A DNA stretch of 28,367 nt. Source: an uncultured bacterium (GTDB lineage: Bacteria > Patescibacteriota > Saccharimonadia > Saccharimonadales > CAIOMD01). A model generated the notes under the pieces. The model was not told the DNA's origin. It saw nothing but the letters and a program-made list of their open reading frames with translations, and did not search any database. How positions within the stretch are numbered: position 1 is the stretch's first letter; every line of letters begins with the position of its first letter. Positions 7,476-19,500 of the stretch are shown piece by piece. The stretch lies in NCBI GenBank assembly GCA_903880655.1, contig CAIRQE010000023.1, positions 1 through 28,367 of the forward strand, given 5' to 3'. The position numbers and the translations under genes are program-made.

Positions 7476-9254
7476 CTATTTTAAACTTCTTGCGCGAATT
7501 TCTTTTGTGAAAAACTCTATTCGATCACCTTCTTCGAGGTCGATTCTACTCGTTGTCAAAATGTTGACTCCACACATTTCACCCTCTAATACTTCTTTCG
7601 TATCTGTTGGGCCATGCTTTAAGTTTGTTACTACAAGATTCTCTCCAAGCACTTCTTCGCCTCTGTAGACTGTTACTGTTGATGGAACGACTAATTTTCC
7701 CTTCGTAACTTCACCACCAAAGATAAGCTCTGTTTTGGTAGTTTTAAATACTCCTCTAACGAGAAGTCTTCCGACATTAGTAATAATTTCTTCGTCAATA
7801 AGCATTTCGCTTAATTCTTTCTTGGCGTCATCAAGAAGCTCATAGATGATCCTGTACAGCCGAACCTGCACTTTGTCTCGTGAAGCTATATGCTTGATGT
7901 TTGGAGGCATTGTCGCATTAAAACCATAGATGATAGCCCCTGTTGTAGCAGCCATCCTAATATCGTTATCCGTAATAGCTCCGACTCCCGAACCCACTAC
8001 CCGGATTGATACTTCATCAGTATCGAGCGTTTTTAGGCTATCAATTACTGAAGTAAGTGAACCCTGAACGTCCGCTTTTACAATAACGTTAAGTTCCTGC
8101 ATAGTTGTTTTCTTATTAATAAGACGGATAAGCTCGCCACCGGTCATCCCGTTATTACCATTTGATGCATTTGCTCCTAGGGCATTCTCAGCAACAGTAG
8201 CGCGGGCAATTTTTTCTGTTTTAACTACGATGAATGTATTACCAAATTGAGGTAACGCTTTAAATCCGGAGACTACAATAGGAGTTGATGGGCCAGCTTC
8301 AGCAATAGTCTTTCCGAGTGAATTTTCGAGAGTTCTCACTTTTGCATAGGTATCACCGGCAACAATGAAGTCGTCTTTTTTTACCATTCCGTGCTGGATG
8401 AGTGCAACTGCAACAGATCCTCTTCCCTGTTCCATGTGTGACTCGATAACTAAGCCCTCACCGGGTACATCAGTGTCCGCCTTAAGTTCTTCGACGTCAG
8501 CTACAAGCAGCACCATATCAAGAAGTTTATCAATTCCCTCTTTTGTCTTAGAAGATACAGGAACAATAATCGTATCTCCTCCCCAGTCCTCAGGAAGCAT
8601 CTGCTGTTCACTGAGCTGCTGCTTTATTCTTTCTAGATTTGCACCTTCTTTATCGATTTTCGTAATAGCAACAATCATATGAGCACCAGCTTTACGAGCA
8701 AACCGTATTGCTTCAAGAGTTTGTGGCTTTATTCCATCATCTGCGGCAATTACAATAATCACGACATCCGTCAAAAATGCACCATGTTCTCTAAGCGCCG
8801 CAAATGCCTCATGCCCTGGAGTATCAAGAAAAGTTATCATTCTATCATTGTGTTCTACTTGATAAGCAGAGATGTGCTGCGTGATGCCACCAGCTTCGCC
8901 AGCGGTAACATTCGCACTTCGAATAACATCAAGAAGGCTTGTTTTTCCGTGATCAACATGGCCCATTACCGCAACCACTGGGGGTCGCGTGAGCGCTTTA
9001 TCGCTTACTTCTCTTTTAACCTTCTTAACTGTTTCTTTTTCATTGGTTTCTTCTTGCTTACTAACAATTTCGATGTCTTCAAGTCCAAGTTCCCCGACAA
9101 GGATTTGAGCAGTATCTACATCAATCTTTTCATTGATAGTAACCATCATCCCATTCTTAAAAAGAACAGAGATCAGTCGAGTTGCCGGCAACGATAACTT
9201 TTCAGCTAAAGCACCGATGGTTATCATGTCACCTATTTCAATTTTTCGTGCCAT
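7476..9254 (-). CDS. infB: Translation initiation factor IF-2
   Basis: A GTPase that brings fMet-tRNA to the 30S subunit and promotes 50S joining. The 592-residue protein is a compact IF-2 with one short N-terminal IF2_N domain (about 10-60) and a brief charged linker. G-domain motifs are GHVDHGKT (98-105), GGITQH (122-127), DTPGHE (144-149) and SSK (234-236). The G4 motif reads TKID (198-201) instead of the usual NKID. Domain II (about 265-350), domain III (about 385-490) and the tRNA-binding C-terminal domain (495-590) follow. It lies 66 nt behind rpsA, with AGGTAG before the ATG, and is probably cotranscribed with it. Confidence 0.96.
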   Translation of the reverse strand: MARKIEIGDMITIGALAEKLSLPATRLISVLFKNGMMVTINEKIDVDTAQILVGELGLEDIEIVSKQEETNEKETVKKVKREVSDKALTRPPVVAVMGHVDHGKTSLLDVIRSANVTAGEAGGITQHISAYQVEHNDRMITFLDTPGHEAFAALREHGAFLTDVVIIVIAADDGIKPQTLEAIRFARKAGAHMIVAITKIDKEGANLERIKQQLSEQQMLPEDWGGDTIIVPVSSKTKEGIDKLLDMVLLVADVEELKADTDVPGEGLVIESHMEQGRGSVAVALIQHGMVKKDDFIVAGDTYAKVRTLENSLGKTIAEAGPSTPIVVSGFKALPQFGNTFIVVKTEKIARATVAENALGANASNGNNGMTGGELIRLINKKTTMQELNVIVKADVQGSLTSVIDSLKTLDTDEVSIRVVGSGVGAITDNDIRMAATTGAIIYGFNATMPPNIKHIASRDKVQVRLYRIIYELLDDAKKELSEMLIDEEIITNVGRLLVRGVFKTTKTELIFGGEVTKGKLVVPSTVTVYRGEEVLGENLVVTNLKHGPTDTKEVLEGEMCGVNILTTSRIDLEEGDRIEFFTKEIRARSLK

Positions 9255-9320
9255 GGTTACTACCTAATGCCTTTCTTTATGTTATCTACACTGCACTCAT
9301 TGTGAGAGGTATTCTTTTTT

Positions 9321-10379
9321 CTATTTAAGACTAAGCGCTATCTTGCGTGCTTCTTTGTTTACGTCTAAAACTTTAAATTCTTTTTTCTCGTTTAATTTAA
9401 AGATTTTTTCAGGATCAACGGCGTCATCTCCGCCTTCAGCAATTTCTGATACGTGTACAAGTGCTTCAACAGCAGGAGTAAGTTGAACGAATGCACCGAA
9501 AGGTGTAATCCGTGTAATTGTTCCTTCGACTGTAGCACCCTTTTTAATCTTCTCGACATCCTTGATCCACGGATCTTCCGCCATTTGCTTAAGACTTAGG
9601 CTCAAACGATCCTTATCAATAGCAATGATCTTTGCAGTTATCTTATCGCCGGTCTTAACATACTTACGTGGGTCTTCAACTCGTTCCCATGAGATTTCAG
9701 AGATATGAATTAACCCTTCAATGCCGTCGATGTTTACGAATGCACCAAAATCAATAACGCCAGTTACGACACCTTCTACAGAATCACCAACCTTAAGTTC
9801 GCTGAATCTAGATTGCATGTCATCTTTGATAGCTTCTTTTTCACTGAAGATTAATTTGTTATCTTTTCGACTTGCGTCAAGAAGACGTACGCGAATTGGC
9901 TTACCAATAAGAGAATTAAGCTTCTGTAAGATTTCGTCTTTATCTGCACCAGAAACGCGTGGATAATGATCAGCGCTTAATTGGCTAACAGGAAGGAACC
10001 CTCGGATACCTTCAAGTTCGATCAAAAGACCACCTCTATTGGCATCATAAGGTGTAATTTCAAGAATTTCACCATCATCCATAACTCGCTTAAGCTCGTC
10101 CCAGCCTCTATCTTTCGCAGCTTTTTTAAGGCTAAGTAGTGCGTAACCATCTTCGATTTCAGGATCAACAACGCTTGCGCTAATTGACTGCCCTACTTCT
10201 AATTGTTGGCCGTAGCCAATTTCTCTTCGCATTACCACACCAACACCATACGGGCCCAAGTCGAGCCACATTTCGTGTTTCTTTATAGATGTAATAGTTG
10301 CATCTAGTACATCCCCAGCTTTTAGTGTCTTAAGATCACTCTCAGCTAATAGTTCGTCCATTGTTAATTTAGTACTCAT
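9321..10379 (-). CDS. rpsA: 30S ribosomal protein S1 (four S1 domains)
   Basis: Binds mRNA at the 30S subunit and helps unfold it for initiation. The 352-residue protein has four OB-fold S1 repeats at about 20-86, 101-181, 196-265 and 279-352. The third is the canonical one (VEGVVTGVIDFGAFVNIDGIEGL region, then HISEISW). E. coli S1 has six repeats, and four is usual in Gram-positive and CPR bacteria. An AAAGGAG ribosome binding site lies 13 nt before the ATG, with a GTGATT/AATCAC palindrome (10381-10393) filling the gap. A promoter 106 nt upstream leaves room for autoregulation in the leader, as is known for S1 elsewhere. Confidence 0.93.
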   Translation of the reverse strand: MSTKLTMDELLAESDLKTLKAGDVLDATITSIKKHEMWLDLGPYGVGVVMRREIGYGQQLEVGQSISASVVDPEIEDGYALLSLKKAAKDRGWDELKRVMDDGEILEITPYDANRGGLLIELEGIRGFLPVSQLSADHYPRVSGADKDEILQKLNSLIGKPIRVRLLDASRKDNKLIFSEKEAIKDDMQSRFSELKVGDSVEGVVTGVIDFGAFVNIDGIEGLIHISEISWERVEDPRKYVKTGDKITAKIIAIDKDRLSLSLKQMAEDPWIKDVEKIKKGATVEGTITRITPFGAFVQLTPAVEALVHVSEIAEGGDDAVDPEKIFKLNEKKEFKVLDVNKEARKIALSLK

Positions 10380-10539
10380 TGTGATTAAATCACTCCTTTA
10401 AAATATATTTTCTGTATGGAATCAAATGTAGATTACTTGCTGAACTTTAAGCAAGATTCTCTGTTATTGATTCCACCTTCAGATTAGTGATTATTATACC
10501 CTATTTGTATCTGAGGTACAACAGATAACGAACCTGATG
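10380..10539 (-). promoter_or_regulatory. rpsA promoter and structured leader
   Basis: TTGTAC (10516-10521) and TATAAT (10493-10498) are separated by 17 nt on the minus strand, giving a start near 10486 and a 106-nt leader. The leader holds a CTTGCT/AGCAAG stem-loop (10436-10455) and the palindrome next to the start codon. I see no terminator between the giant gene upstream and this promoter. Confidence 0.75.
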
Positions 10540-10558
10540 CTATTGGGATATCCAATAG
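10540..10558. repeat. 7-bp inverted repeat over the giant-gene stop codon
   Basis: CTATTGG (10540-10546) and CCAATAG (10552-10558) pair around a 5-nt loop, and the stop codon (10540-10542) is in one arm. No U-run follows. It may be a chance palindrome of the last codons. Confidence 0.4.
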
Positions 10559-13500
10559 TTGAATTTATACGTCTTTGTTGTTTGCGATGCATTAACGGTT
10601 CCTAGATTAAATCCGGCTAGTGATCCGTTCGAATCGGCATATGGGCTCACTGCGGCGCTTAATGAATCTTTCGGACTAATAATAACGACTGGCGCCTTCC
10701 CATAAGGAGTGTTGAAGGTAATGTTAGCGAGGGTTCCTGATGAGGTGTTAGCTCCTGTAGTGATAGTAATGGTACCTGCGGTATCGTTACCATCTATTGT
10801 CACTGTTGGTGCTGCAATACTATTCAAAGGATCGGCAGTACCCGCTGCAGTATCTACACTAGCCGTAGGAGTATCCCCTGCTGTAATGATATGACCATTG
10901 ATGGTGATGTTCTGTACTGAGATGTTTTGCACTGTTAGAGTACCGCTGAAGGTAGCATCACCGGTAACACTTAGAGTTGAGGATATAGCTACAGGGCCAG
11001 AGGCATTGAGGTTACCTGCTACATTCATGGAACCAGTTATTGATAGGTCTCCATTCACTGCTCCCCCGTTTATTATATTAGCTGCAGTTTGAAGTTGTGT
11101 TACGTCTGTCTTCGTTTGATTGATTTGTTGTTGCTGTGCTTGCATACCAGCGACTATATATGGAGTAAGGCCAGCATACGATAGTGAGAGCTTACCTGTA
11201 TCACTATCAGTAGCGACGAGATCAGGTAGTATCTTTTGTACTTCTTGGGCGATGAAACCAGTATGGGTTGGATCCAGGGAGCTATCTTCACTGTTCCAGT
11301 GATAGCTTACGGCGGTAAGACCAAGTATGTCATTAAGTGCAGTCGTTGTATTGTAGCCAGTAATATCTTTCTTGAGAGTTTCGTCAGAAGAGCAAGATAG
11401 TGATGTGGTTGTTGGGTTGATAGTACAGGAACCGGTGCTATTTCTGAAGGTTGCAACGGCGCCAGAGATGTTGGTATTGCCGACGTCAAGAGTTGTGCTA
11501 GGACTAGCGGTACCGATACCGACATAGCCTTGTTTACCGGCAGCACTGGATACCTGTAGGCCGATAGATTGAATACGGTACTTTTGTGTGTTAGCTTCGG
11601 TAACTGCAGTGCTTAGGGTTATTGAAGTAGTACTTCCGACGCTAGCTATAATGGCTGATTGACCATCTTGCCAGATCATTAGATCACCTGCTACGACGTT
11701 ACTCCAAGATGTACCGACACCAGTGACTGAAGTACTAGAGGATGAACCAGTACCAGCTGTACCAGTGCTATATGCTACCGGAGCTACGCCAAAGAGAGCA
11801 TTGCTATATCCTATAGTACTACCGACTACTACCTGGGTAGCGGTATCGACTGAACCAAGAGAGATGGTGTTAGAATTCTGTACCTGAGAGTAGACACCAA
11901 TAGCAGTAGCATTTGAAAGATTGGAAGAAGTAGCAAAGCTAGCTCCCGAGTCCTGGTAGCCAGCATTGTAGCCGAGGAAGATATTGTTGGAGCCGGTAAC
12001 ATTGCTGTAGCCTGATTGAGTACCAAGAGCTGAGTTATTAGTGCCGGTCGTATTGCGTTGAAGAGCAGCGAAACCGTTAGCCATATTGCTGTTGCCGGTG
12101 GTGTTGGACTGGAGAGACGCGTAACCTTCCGCCGTATTAAATGAACCAGATCCATTATTCTGGAGCGACCCAACTCCCAGCGCGGTATTATAGGTGCCGA
12201 TCGTGTTGTATTGAAGAGAACTTAGTCCTAATGCACTGTTATAACTTCCAGTTGTATTATTTTGCAAAGCTTGATATCCGACCCCGCTATTTCCAGCTCC
12301 TGTAAGATTTGCCGCAAGTGCGTTGGATCCAAGTGATATATTTCCAGTACCTCCGCTAAGATTTAATTGCCCAGAGCCATTTCCTATAAAAAGATTAGAC
12401 GTGTCTGAGCTAGCTGTAACTTGAATATTTGAAACTCCTGAGCTATTAAGAACGCTTAGTACTGGCGTCATGTTTGCGATAGATTTTACAGACACTGCTG
12501 ATATTGTACCGTTAAATGTACCTGCTCCTGTTGGAGTGAAAGTAAGTGGGGAGGTGCCACTGGTGTGGGCAAGAACTACCGATTCTGTTCCGTTTTGGTC
12601 ATAGATAACTGATGATGTTGCATTACCCAAACTTACTGTTATACCCCCTCCGTTAGTATTACCACTTAAAGTAAACTGGACATTATAGTAACCAGTGGGT
12701 GGGGCGCCGATTGGATTAACATTAAACGAAGGGCAGCCAAAAATAGTACACGAAAAAGTATTAGATGTATCAACGGTGATAGAAGTATTAGAGGCTCTTG
12801 CAGTAATTCTTTCGACGGTAGTATTATTTATTATAATCTGTGATCCTACCATTGCCGCAGTAAATACTGTGCCTGTTCCTGTGACGGTAGTGCCGCTCTG
12901 AGTTACATATACTGTCGCTCCAGTCGAAATATCATTGTAGCTTATGGCAGAAAATGGTGTTGTCTGCCCTGAGGTGTGTGTGGCAGTCGTTGCCGCAGTA
13001 GTCCAGCCGGTCGCAGCTGAAGTCCATAAAGTAGAGTTACTAAAATTATCAACAGTTGGAGAATATGGCGCGTAATTTAAGCTGAGCGTTGCGACACTAT
13101 TTGATATATTTTGAAGAGTTGTTTGAGTTGTCGAGGAGTTATTTCCAATATTTACAGACCCAGCAAATGTCGAATAAAAACCTGTACCTCCATAAATATT
13201 AACGCTTCCACCCCCCCAGCCGGGACCTCCCTGCAAGACAACGTTACCCCCTCCATTGAATCCTGTACCATTATAACCACCCATGATATTTACTGCTGCT
13301 CCGGCGGGAGCACTTCCAGTTCCGCTCGTAGAACCAGGTTGAATAGTAATAGCGTTCGCTGCTATAGAGCCAGTTGTTACTGGTGCTGTGGTAATATCTG
13401 CAGTTTGTGCTCCCGCTAATTGTAAGACTCCTGCACTAGAAAGATTTACATTTAGACTTTGCATGACGATATTCGAGGAAGCATTACCAATTAATATACT

Positions 13501-16500
13501 GGCGGCATTTCCTGAAGTCGAACCCGAATTACCTATATTTATTTTTCCATTACCCGCTGAACCGTTGCTAGTACCAGCATCAATATTAATACTACCTGCG
13601 AGGGAGCTCGCTTGGGTTCCCGATCCGTTACCGGCAAGCAAAGATATGCTACCCCCCAGGCCAATACCTGCACCACTTCCGGTCCCTGCTGTTATACTGA
13701 CACTCCTACCTAAGAGACCGCTTGCACTTACTCCTGAATTAATATTTATCGTGGCGGCAGTCGCAGCACTTCCAATCTGAATCGTCGTTGCTGTACTCGT
13801 ACCAATGTTAAGTGTCCCTGCACTATCGAGACGCGAAGATGATCCGAGCAATACATTTCCATTAAACGTCTTATCGCCTGCAAAGGTCTGCGTACCAGTG
13901 TTAACTAGTCCAGTTGCGGTGCTGCTGGCAGACTGAAGAGCAAGTACATTGTTTGCTATTGTTCCTCCATATCCATACGAAGAGTTACTATCTACATAGC
14001 CTAATGACGTAACACCAGAATCGAGTCCTGCGCTCGTCCAAGCAGTACCGTTCCAGAAGAGTGTTGCGGTTGAGGCGGTCGTGAAGTTGAGGTTAGTAGT
14101 GTATGGAGATACTGATGATGCAATTGTTAGATAGAACTGGTTGGTTCCTGCGTTGTAGACATAAACAGTACGTCCAGTGTCTGCTGATGTGAGGCTTGGG
14201 AGTGTGTAGGTAATTCCAGCTGATGGAGCAGAAATAGCAAGGCTACTTGCATTAGTGAGATAGCTTGATGGTATAGCGGTAGTTGCACTACTGTAGGTAT
14301 TAGCACCAGTAGCATTAAGGACTGCTCCATAGTTAGTTATGGTACTGCCACTACGTCCCAGCCCAACACCAAGGGTGTTGGTAGAGCCAAGACTTAAGTA
14401 GTTAGTGTTAACTGAGTCGATGACTGAGAGTCCTGCAGTATTGGCAGTAGAGTTGTAGGTTGAGCCGTCACCTGCAAGGCCGGTATCGTTAAGTGAGGTA
14501 CTCGTTGTGGTACCTATGAGACCGGTAGTGGATGGGGTTCCTCCGGATACTGCTGTTCTATATACCCTATAGCTGGAAGCACCTGATACAGAAGACCAAG
14601 AGATTGTGTTCCACAAGCTACCATTTAAGGTATTGCTGGTTGATGCGTTGGCGACAGAAGTTGTTGGTGATGCAAGAGATAGTCCTCCGTTTGAACCGAC
14701 TGCAATGACTGCGTATGTATATGAGACAGAACTACCACCGCTGCCACTACCGGCAACAGAAGTGATTGCAGGTGTTGGCAAGAGTATGTTGGAGTTGAGG
14801 GAGAGAGTTCCATTGACGTTCACCTTTCCTGTTCCTGCATTGATGTTAGTAGTACTTGCTCCGGTAGTATTTCCAATGTTGAGAGTAGTAGCTGCAGTTG
14901 ATGCAGTTGATGCGTTGTATCCAAGGTTAATTGTTTGTACGTTTGTGCCAGTGAGCGCAGCTGAGCCTATGTTGATGGTGTTAGTGTTGGTGGATTGACC
15001 AAGTGTAATAGCACCTACGCTTGATGTGCCTGACATTGTAGATGATCCAATCAATATATTTCCATAATTAGTGCCTGCATTTGTAAAAATATTAACCGCT
15101 CCACCAGTTGTACAGGTATAGGCAGTTCCGTCTACAGTTCCCGCACAACCACCAGCAATATTAACTGCGCCACCCGTTAAACCCGAAGCTATTGCTCCAC
15201 CATAAAGATTTAACGCGCCTACGGCTAAACCTGACGAAGTACCGGGTTGCAGAGTAATCGAACCAACAGAGGCTGCTGCTCCAGTAGATATACCAACTCC
15301 GCCGCTGGCGTAGCCGTTAGCTCCACTTGAAATATTCACACCACCGGACGCATAACCACTTCCTGTATATAAATTAAGGGCTCCAGTGCTGGTATTGCCC
15401 GTGCTATTATTGCCGGTTGCAACGGTGAGTGAATTTGAGGTCGTAGAACTGGCGTCCGCTGTAACAATATCCGATGACAAGCCACCGCCAATAGTTAGCT
15501 TTCCGCTAGTTGTAACAGCCCCACTCCACTGAGCACTATATGTTGTGGCGGAGCCACCTAATTCAAGCTGGACAGCGTCAATATAGAAAGTCTCTGCTAC
15601 GACGCCCGTTTTTTGTATATAAATATTAGGGGAAGATATTGTTGCGCCTGTCGTGAAGGTACAGCTAAAACGAGTCCATGTAGTCGTAAAGGTGAGAGAA
15701 GAACCACAGTTAACATCTGTTCCGTTCGATTCTTGCCTACCCATTACAATATCTGTAATTGATCCACTCGCTACTTTCGCATAAAAGCTAAACGTGTACT
15801 GAGTACTGGGCAGTAGCTCTTTTGCGTTTTGAAAATTGTACACACCACTATTTGCCGTAGTTGAAGTCACAACCTGTAGTGAATAAGTTCCTGAATATGC
15901 ATAGGTGAACGTACTGCTAATTACTGAACCATTTTTTGCATTCCAACCACTTGTCTTAGACTGAGCATTATTTGCCTCAAAATCTGAGTTAATGATGAGA
16001 TTGCTCGTCGAAGTCGTATCAACACTCAACAATGAAGTTCCTCCAGTATTCTGAATTTGTAGCGCAGTCGTGCTTGCTGTGGAGCCACCGACTGTCAGGC
16101 CACCAGCAATCTGAGTATTTCCACTGCTATCTACTTTTAACTTTGTGGTGCCGGATAACTGTATGTTGAATATATTGCCTGATGAACCAGTGCTATTAAC
16201 TACCAATCCTTGTGTTGAAGTTGTAGAACCATCTCCTTGAACATTTACCTGTAGCTGCGGCAAAACTTGTTTTACATAATATGTTTGTGGTGTGGTTTTA
16301 GTGAAACTGCCACTTACGGTCATACTTGTTGCGCTTGCGACTGCACTTATAGTCTCGGTAGTACCATCAGCCCAAACTAAAGTTGAATTAACAAGCGATG
16401 AAGTAAATGCAGTACTTATTCCAGTCACTGTAGTCGTGGACTGAGTTATGGTTCCGCTTGCTTGGTTAGGTATTGATCCTATTGATGCAGTACCTTGATT

Positions 16501-19500
16501 GGTGACCTGCAGACCCGGTGAATTTATCCTATATACAGTTCCTGTGCTGTTTGTAAATGTTAAGTTTGTACTCACGGTTAGAGAGGTGGATGAAGGAACA
16601 GCAGTAATAGTTCCAATATAAGGTGCATTGGTACTGTTGGGTATGTATATTTCGTCTCCGATTAATGCAGAAGTCCATGCTGGCCCTGCGATGGTATAAG
16701 TTAGTGCAGTCTTGGTATAGCTTCCAGTTACAGTTAATGTAGTCGAGGTTGGAACAGCAGTTATATATTCAATAGTACCGTCACTCAAAGTAATAGTATC
16801 GCCAATCATTGACGACGTAAAAGTTACACCCGTGCCTGTTATTGTCGTAAGAGCTTGCGTAACAGTTCCCGCTGAATAGCTTCCAGTTTGAGTTATTGTT
16901 GAAGCTCCGGAAGTAAATGTGATTGTTCCACTATTTAACCCACCAATGACAATCGGTGAAACGCTCAACATGTTGAGAGGTGCACTTGTACCTATACCAA
17001 CATTGGGAGCGTCTTGTGAAGCACCACCAAGAATAAGTCCTTGCGATACGCCCGAGGTTGCATACGCTCCGAGCATAGTTGAGTTAGAGTTTACGTATGT
17101 TTGGAAATAGGTTGAGGTGGAATCCGCCCTACCGGCAGTATATCCAAGTGCCGTATTAAATGCACCCGTAGCACCCTGCAGGGAATTGTTACCGACTGAA
17201 GTGCTGCCTGTACCAATGGCGGTACCAGCATTGGCACCTATCGCCGTTATACTACTGCCGCTTGTCGAATTGCCAGCATTATTACCAATCAATGTATTGG
17301 CGTTTCCTATTGTCATTGATGAACCTGCACCGCTACCAATTACGGTATTAATATATCCAGTCGTAAGTGATTTTAATGCATTAGATCCGAGGGCTACGTT
17401 ACCCCAGCCCGACGAATTGGCTTGCAATGCCTGAGATCCAACTGCTGTATTTTGGTAACCCATGCTATTTGTTTGCAATGCCTGAGATCCAACTGCTGTA
17501 TTTTGGTAGCCGCTTGTATTTAATTGCAGCGTATAATAGCCCAATGAAGTATTATTGATTGCTCCGGCCGAGGTTAACGTATTCGCATACTGACCTGACT
17601 GATTTCCCAGATACATATTTGTTTGACTTGCACTTGTCCTAAATTCTAGAGAACTAGCTCCTGCGGCGCTCTGTATACTTAGCGCTGGTGTTGCGGAAGT
17701 AATTTGACGTACGGATATATTTGAAATTGTAAATGCCGCAGTCGAAGCAGCCGTAAAAGTTAATAATCCACTATTGTTAGTTGTGGTAATAAGAGTTTGA
17801 TATGTGCCTGCTAAAGCTCCATAGAAACCCGGCGTCGTTGTCCCTCCTAATCCGACGGTTATACTCGAGTTCCACGCTGTACCTACGGTAAATGTCACCA
17901 AGTATTGCGTGGCGGCGGCAATAGTTAAATTAGATGCAGTTGCTACAAGAGTGCTTCCCGTACCACTAGCATGAGACGCCCCATAAATCGCATACGTTTG
18001 ACCGGTGGATTTTGTATAACTTCCGCTCACTGTAAGAGTCGAAGAAGTTGGTACAGCAGTAATGTATTCTGTAGTTCCGTCATTCCAAAATATGGTGGAA
18101 CCGATTAACGCTGTAGTAAATGTTGCGCCACCCGCTCCAGTTACTGTTGTTGCAGATTGAGTGATTGTACCTGTCGAATAATTTTGAGCTGTCCAACCCG
18201 TACCTAATGTCCAATATGTGGCATTGGTTTCATCCTGTGAAACAATGTTTTCTGCAGCGATAGTTCCGGTGTCTACTCCAGATTGAATAGTAGTATTACC
18301 GGTTACTGTATTTACGACTAAGCCTGGTGATGTAGCGGCGCTACTCTGCGTTACTTGCAAAGCAGTAGTTGACGATCCCTGTATTTTTCCAGTTCCAGAA
18401 ATATTAAAGCTAGCCGTTTGCGCGGAAGCACTTTGGTTAATAATCGCAGATCCATCAGCACCAGCAAACTGCCAGCCATTGGCAGTTGAGTATATGAGTG
18501 TTGCGGTAGCTCCCGGGTTTATGGTTGCGTTTACGAGTGCAGTGTTCAGGAATGAGAAGCTGAAACCGGAATTGTATGCAGCAGTATTGGAAACGTAGAT
18601 AATTGCACCATTGGTAACGGATGTTGGAGTTGGGATTGTGTAGGTTCTTCCTGATGCAGTGGGAGTAATTGCAAATGCGGTGTAGATGTCTACCGTTTGG
18701 GCTGCCGTGTATGGAGTAGTTCCCCATGCACCTGTTGCTAGGTCTCCCATAGAGAGTGTGGTGTTGGCGGTGGAGCCGTTGTTGGTGAAAGTACCGCTAC
18801 CAGCTGAAGTGCCAACAGAAAGAGTTCCTTTGACGTAGGCTGTTTGACCAGTTCTTCCGATGTTGACAGTAGTAGCGTTAGTGGAGCCAATGTTGATGAC
18901 CGAAGTGGAAGTACTTCCTGTATCCAGAGAAAGGGTTCCGGTACCATTTGACTGAACACTAAGCGATCCATTGGTGGTGGCTGTAGTGAAAGCAGATGCA
19001 CTAAGAGTGAGACCGTTGATGGTTCCGACGGTAGTGAGTGCTCCAGTGTTAGATACACTGAACTGAGATACACCGCTAGCCTGTAGATTGATGAGGTTAC
19101 CACTAGCCCCTGTTTTGTTGACGTAGATGCCAGTGTAGTTAGAGCTATCTACTTGAGCGATGGGAGTACCAATGGGGAGTAGGTTGAAGGTACCGGCTGC
19201 AGCTTGGTCTTGCACTTTGAAGACCTGTGTTCCTCCGGTTGGAGCAGACAGGTTGAGTGTGCTGCTGTAAGTGCCGCTACTGACTTGGAGTTGGTTGGCA
19301 GCTTGGGCGAATGGAACAGCACTGACCTGCATACGAGGGGTCATTTCACTGTCGGCTCCTACTTTCATACCAAGGTAGAGCTGTTGATCCCACTGGAGAG
19401 AGGCTGGGAAGCTAGTGACCGCACCGAGTGGAACACTCATGTAGCCATTTACAGTAGAAACGGTATCCGTTTCAGTCCAGAGTGCGGTGCCACCAGATGA

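Larger units (their letters stand above)
11570..18175 (-). repeat. Six diverged copies of a ~60-residue beta module
   Basis: Copies lie at about 17985-18175, 16690-16870, 16525-16690, 16275-16455, 12740-12915 and 11570-11765 of the giant gene. The shared pattern is T-x-VTG-x-G-T-x-FT--LIG--I-x-DGT-x-E-x-ITAV, then TSLTVSGS-x-TK. Three are nearly adjacent and three are dispersed, so the module has been duplicated and moved within the gene. Confidence 0.65.

Noticed and set aside
11940..12340. Regularly spaced repeats resembling a CRISPR array
   Set aside because: They are in-frame 51-bp units encoding 17-residue protein repeats, with no constant repeat and variable spacer.
10709..19500. Open frames of 60-130 codons on both strands inside the giant gene
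   Set aside because: They are shadows of its Ser/Thr/Gly-rich repeats, with no start signals or domain motifs.
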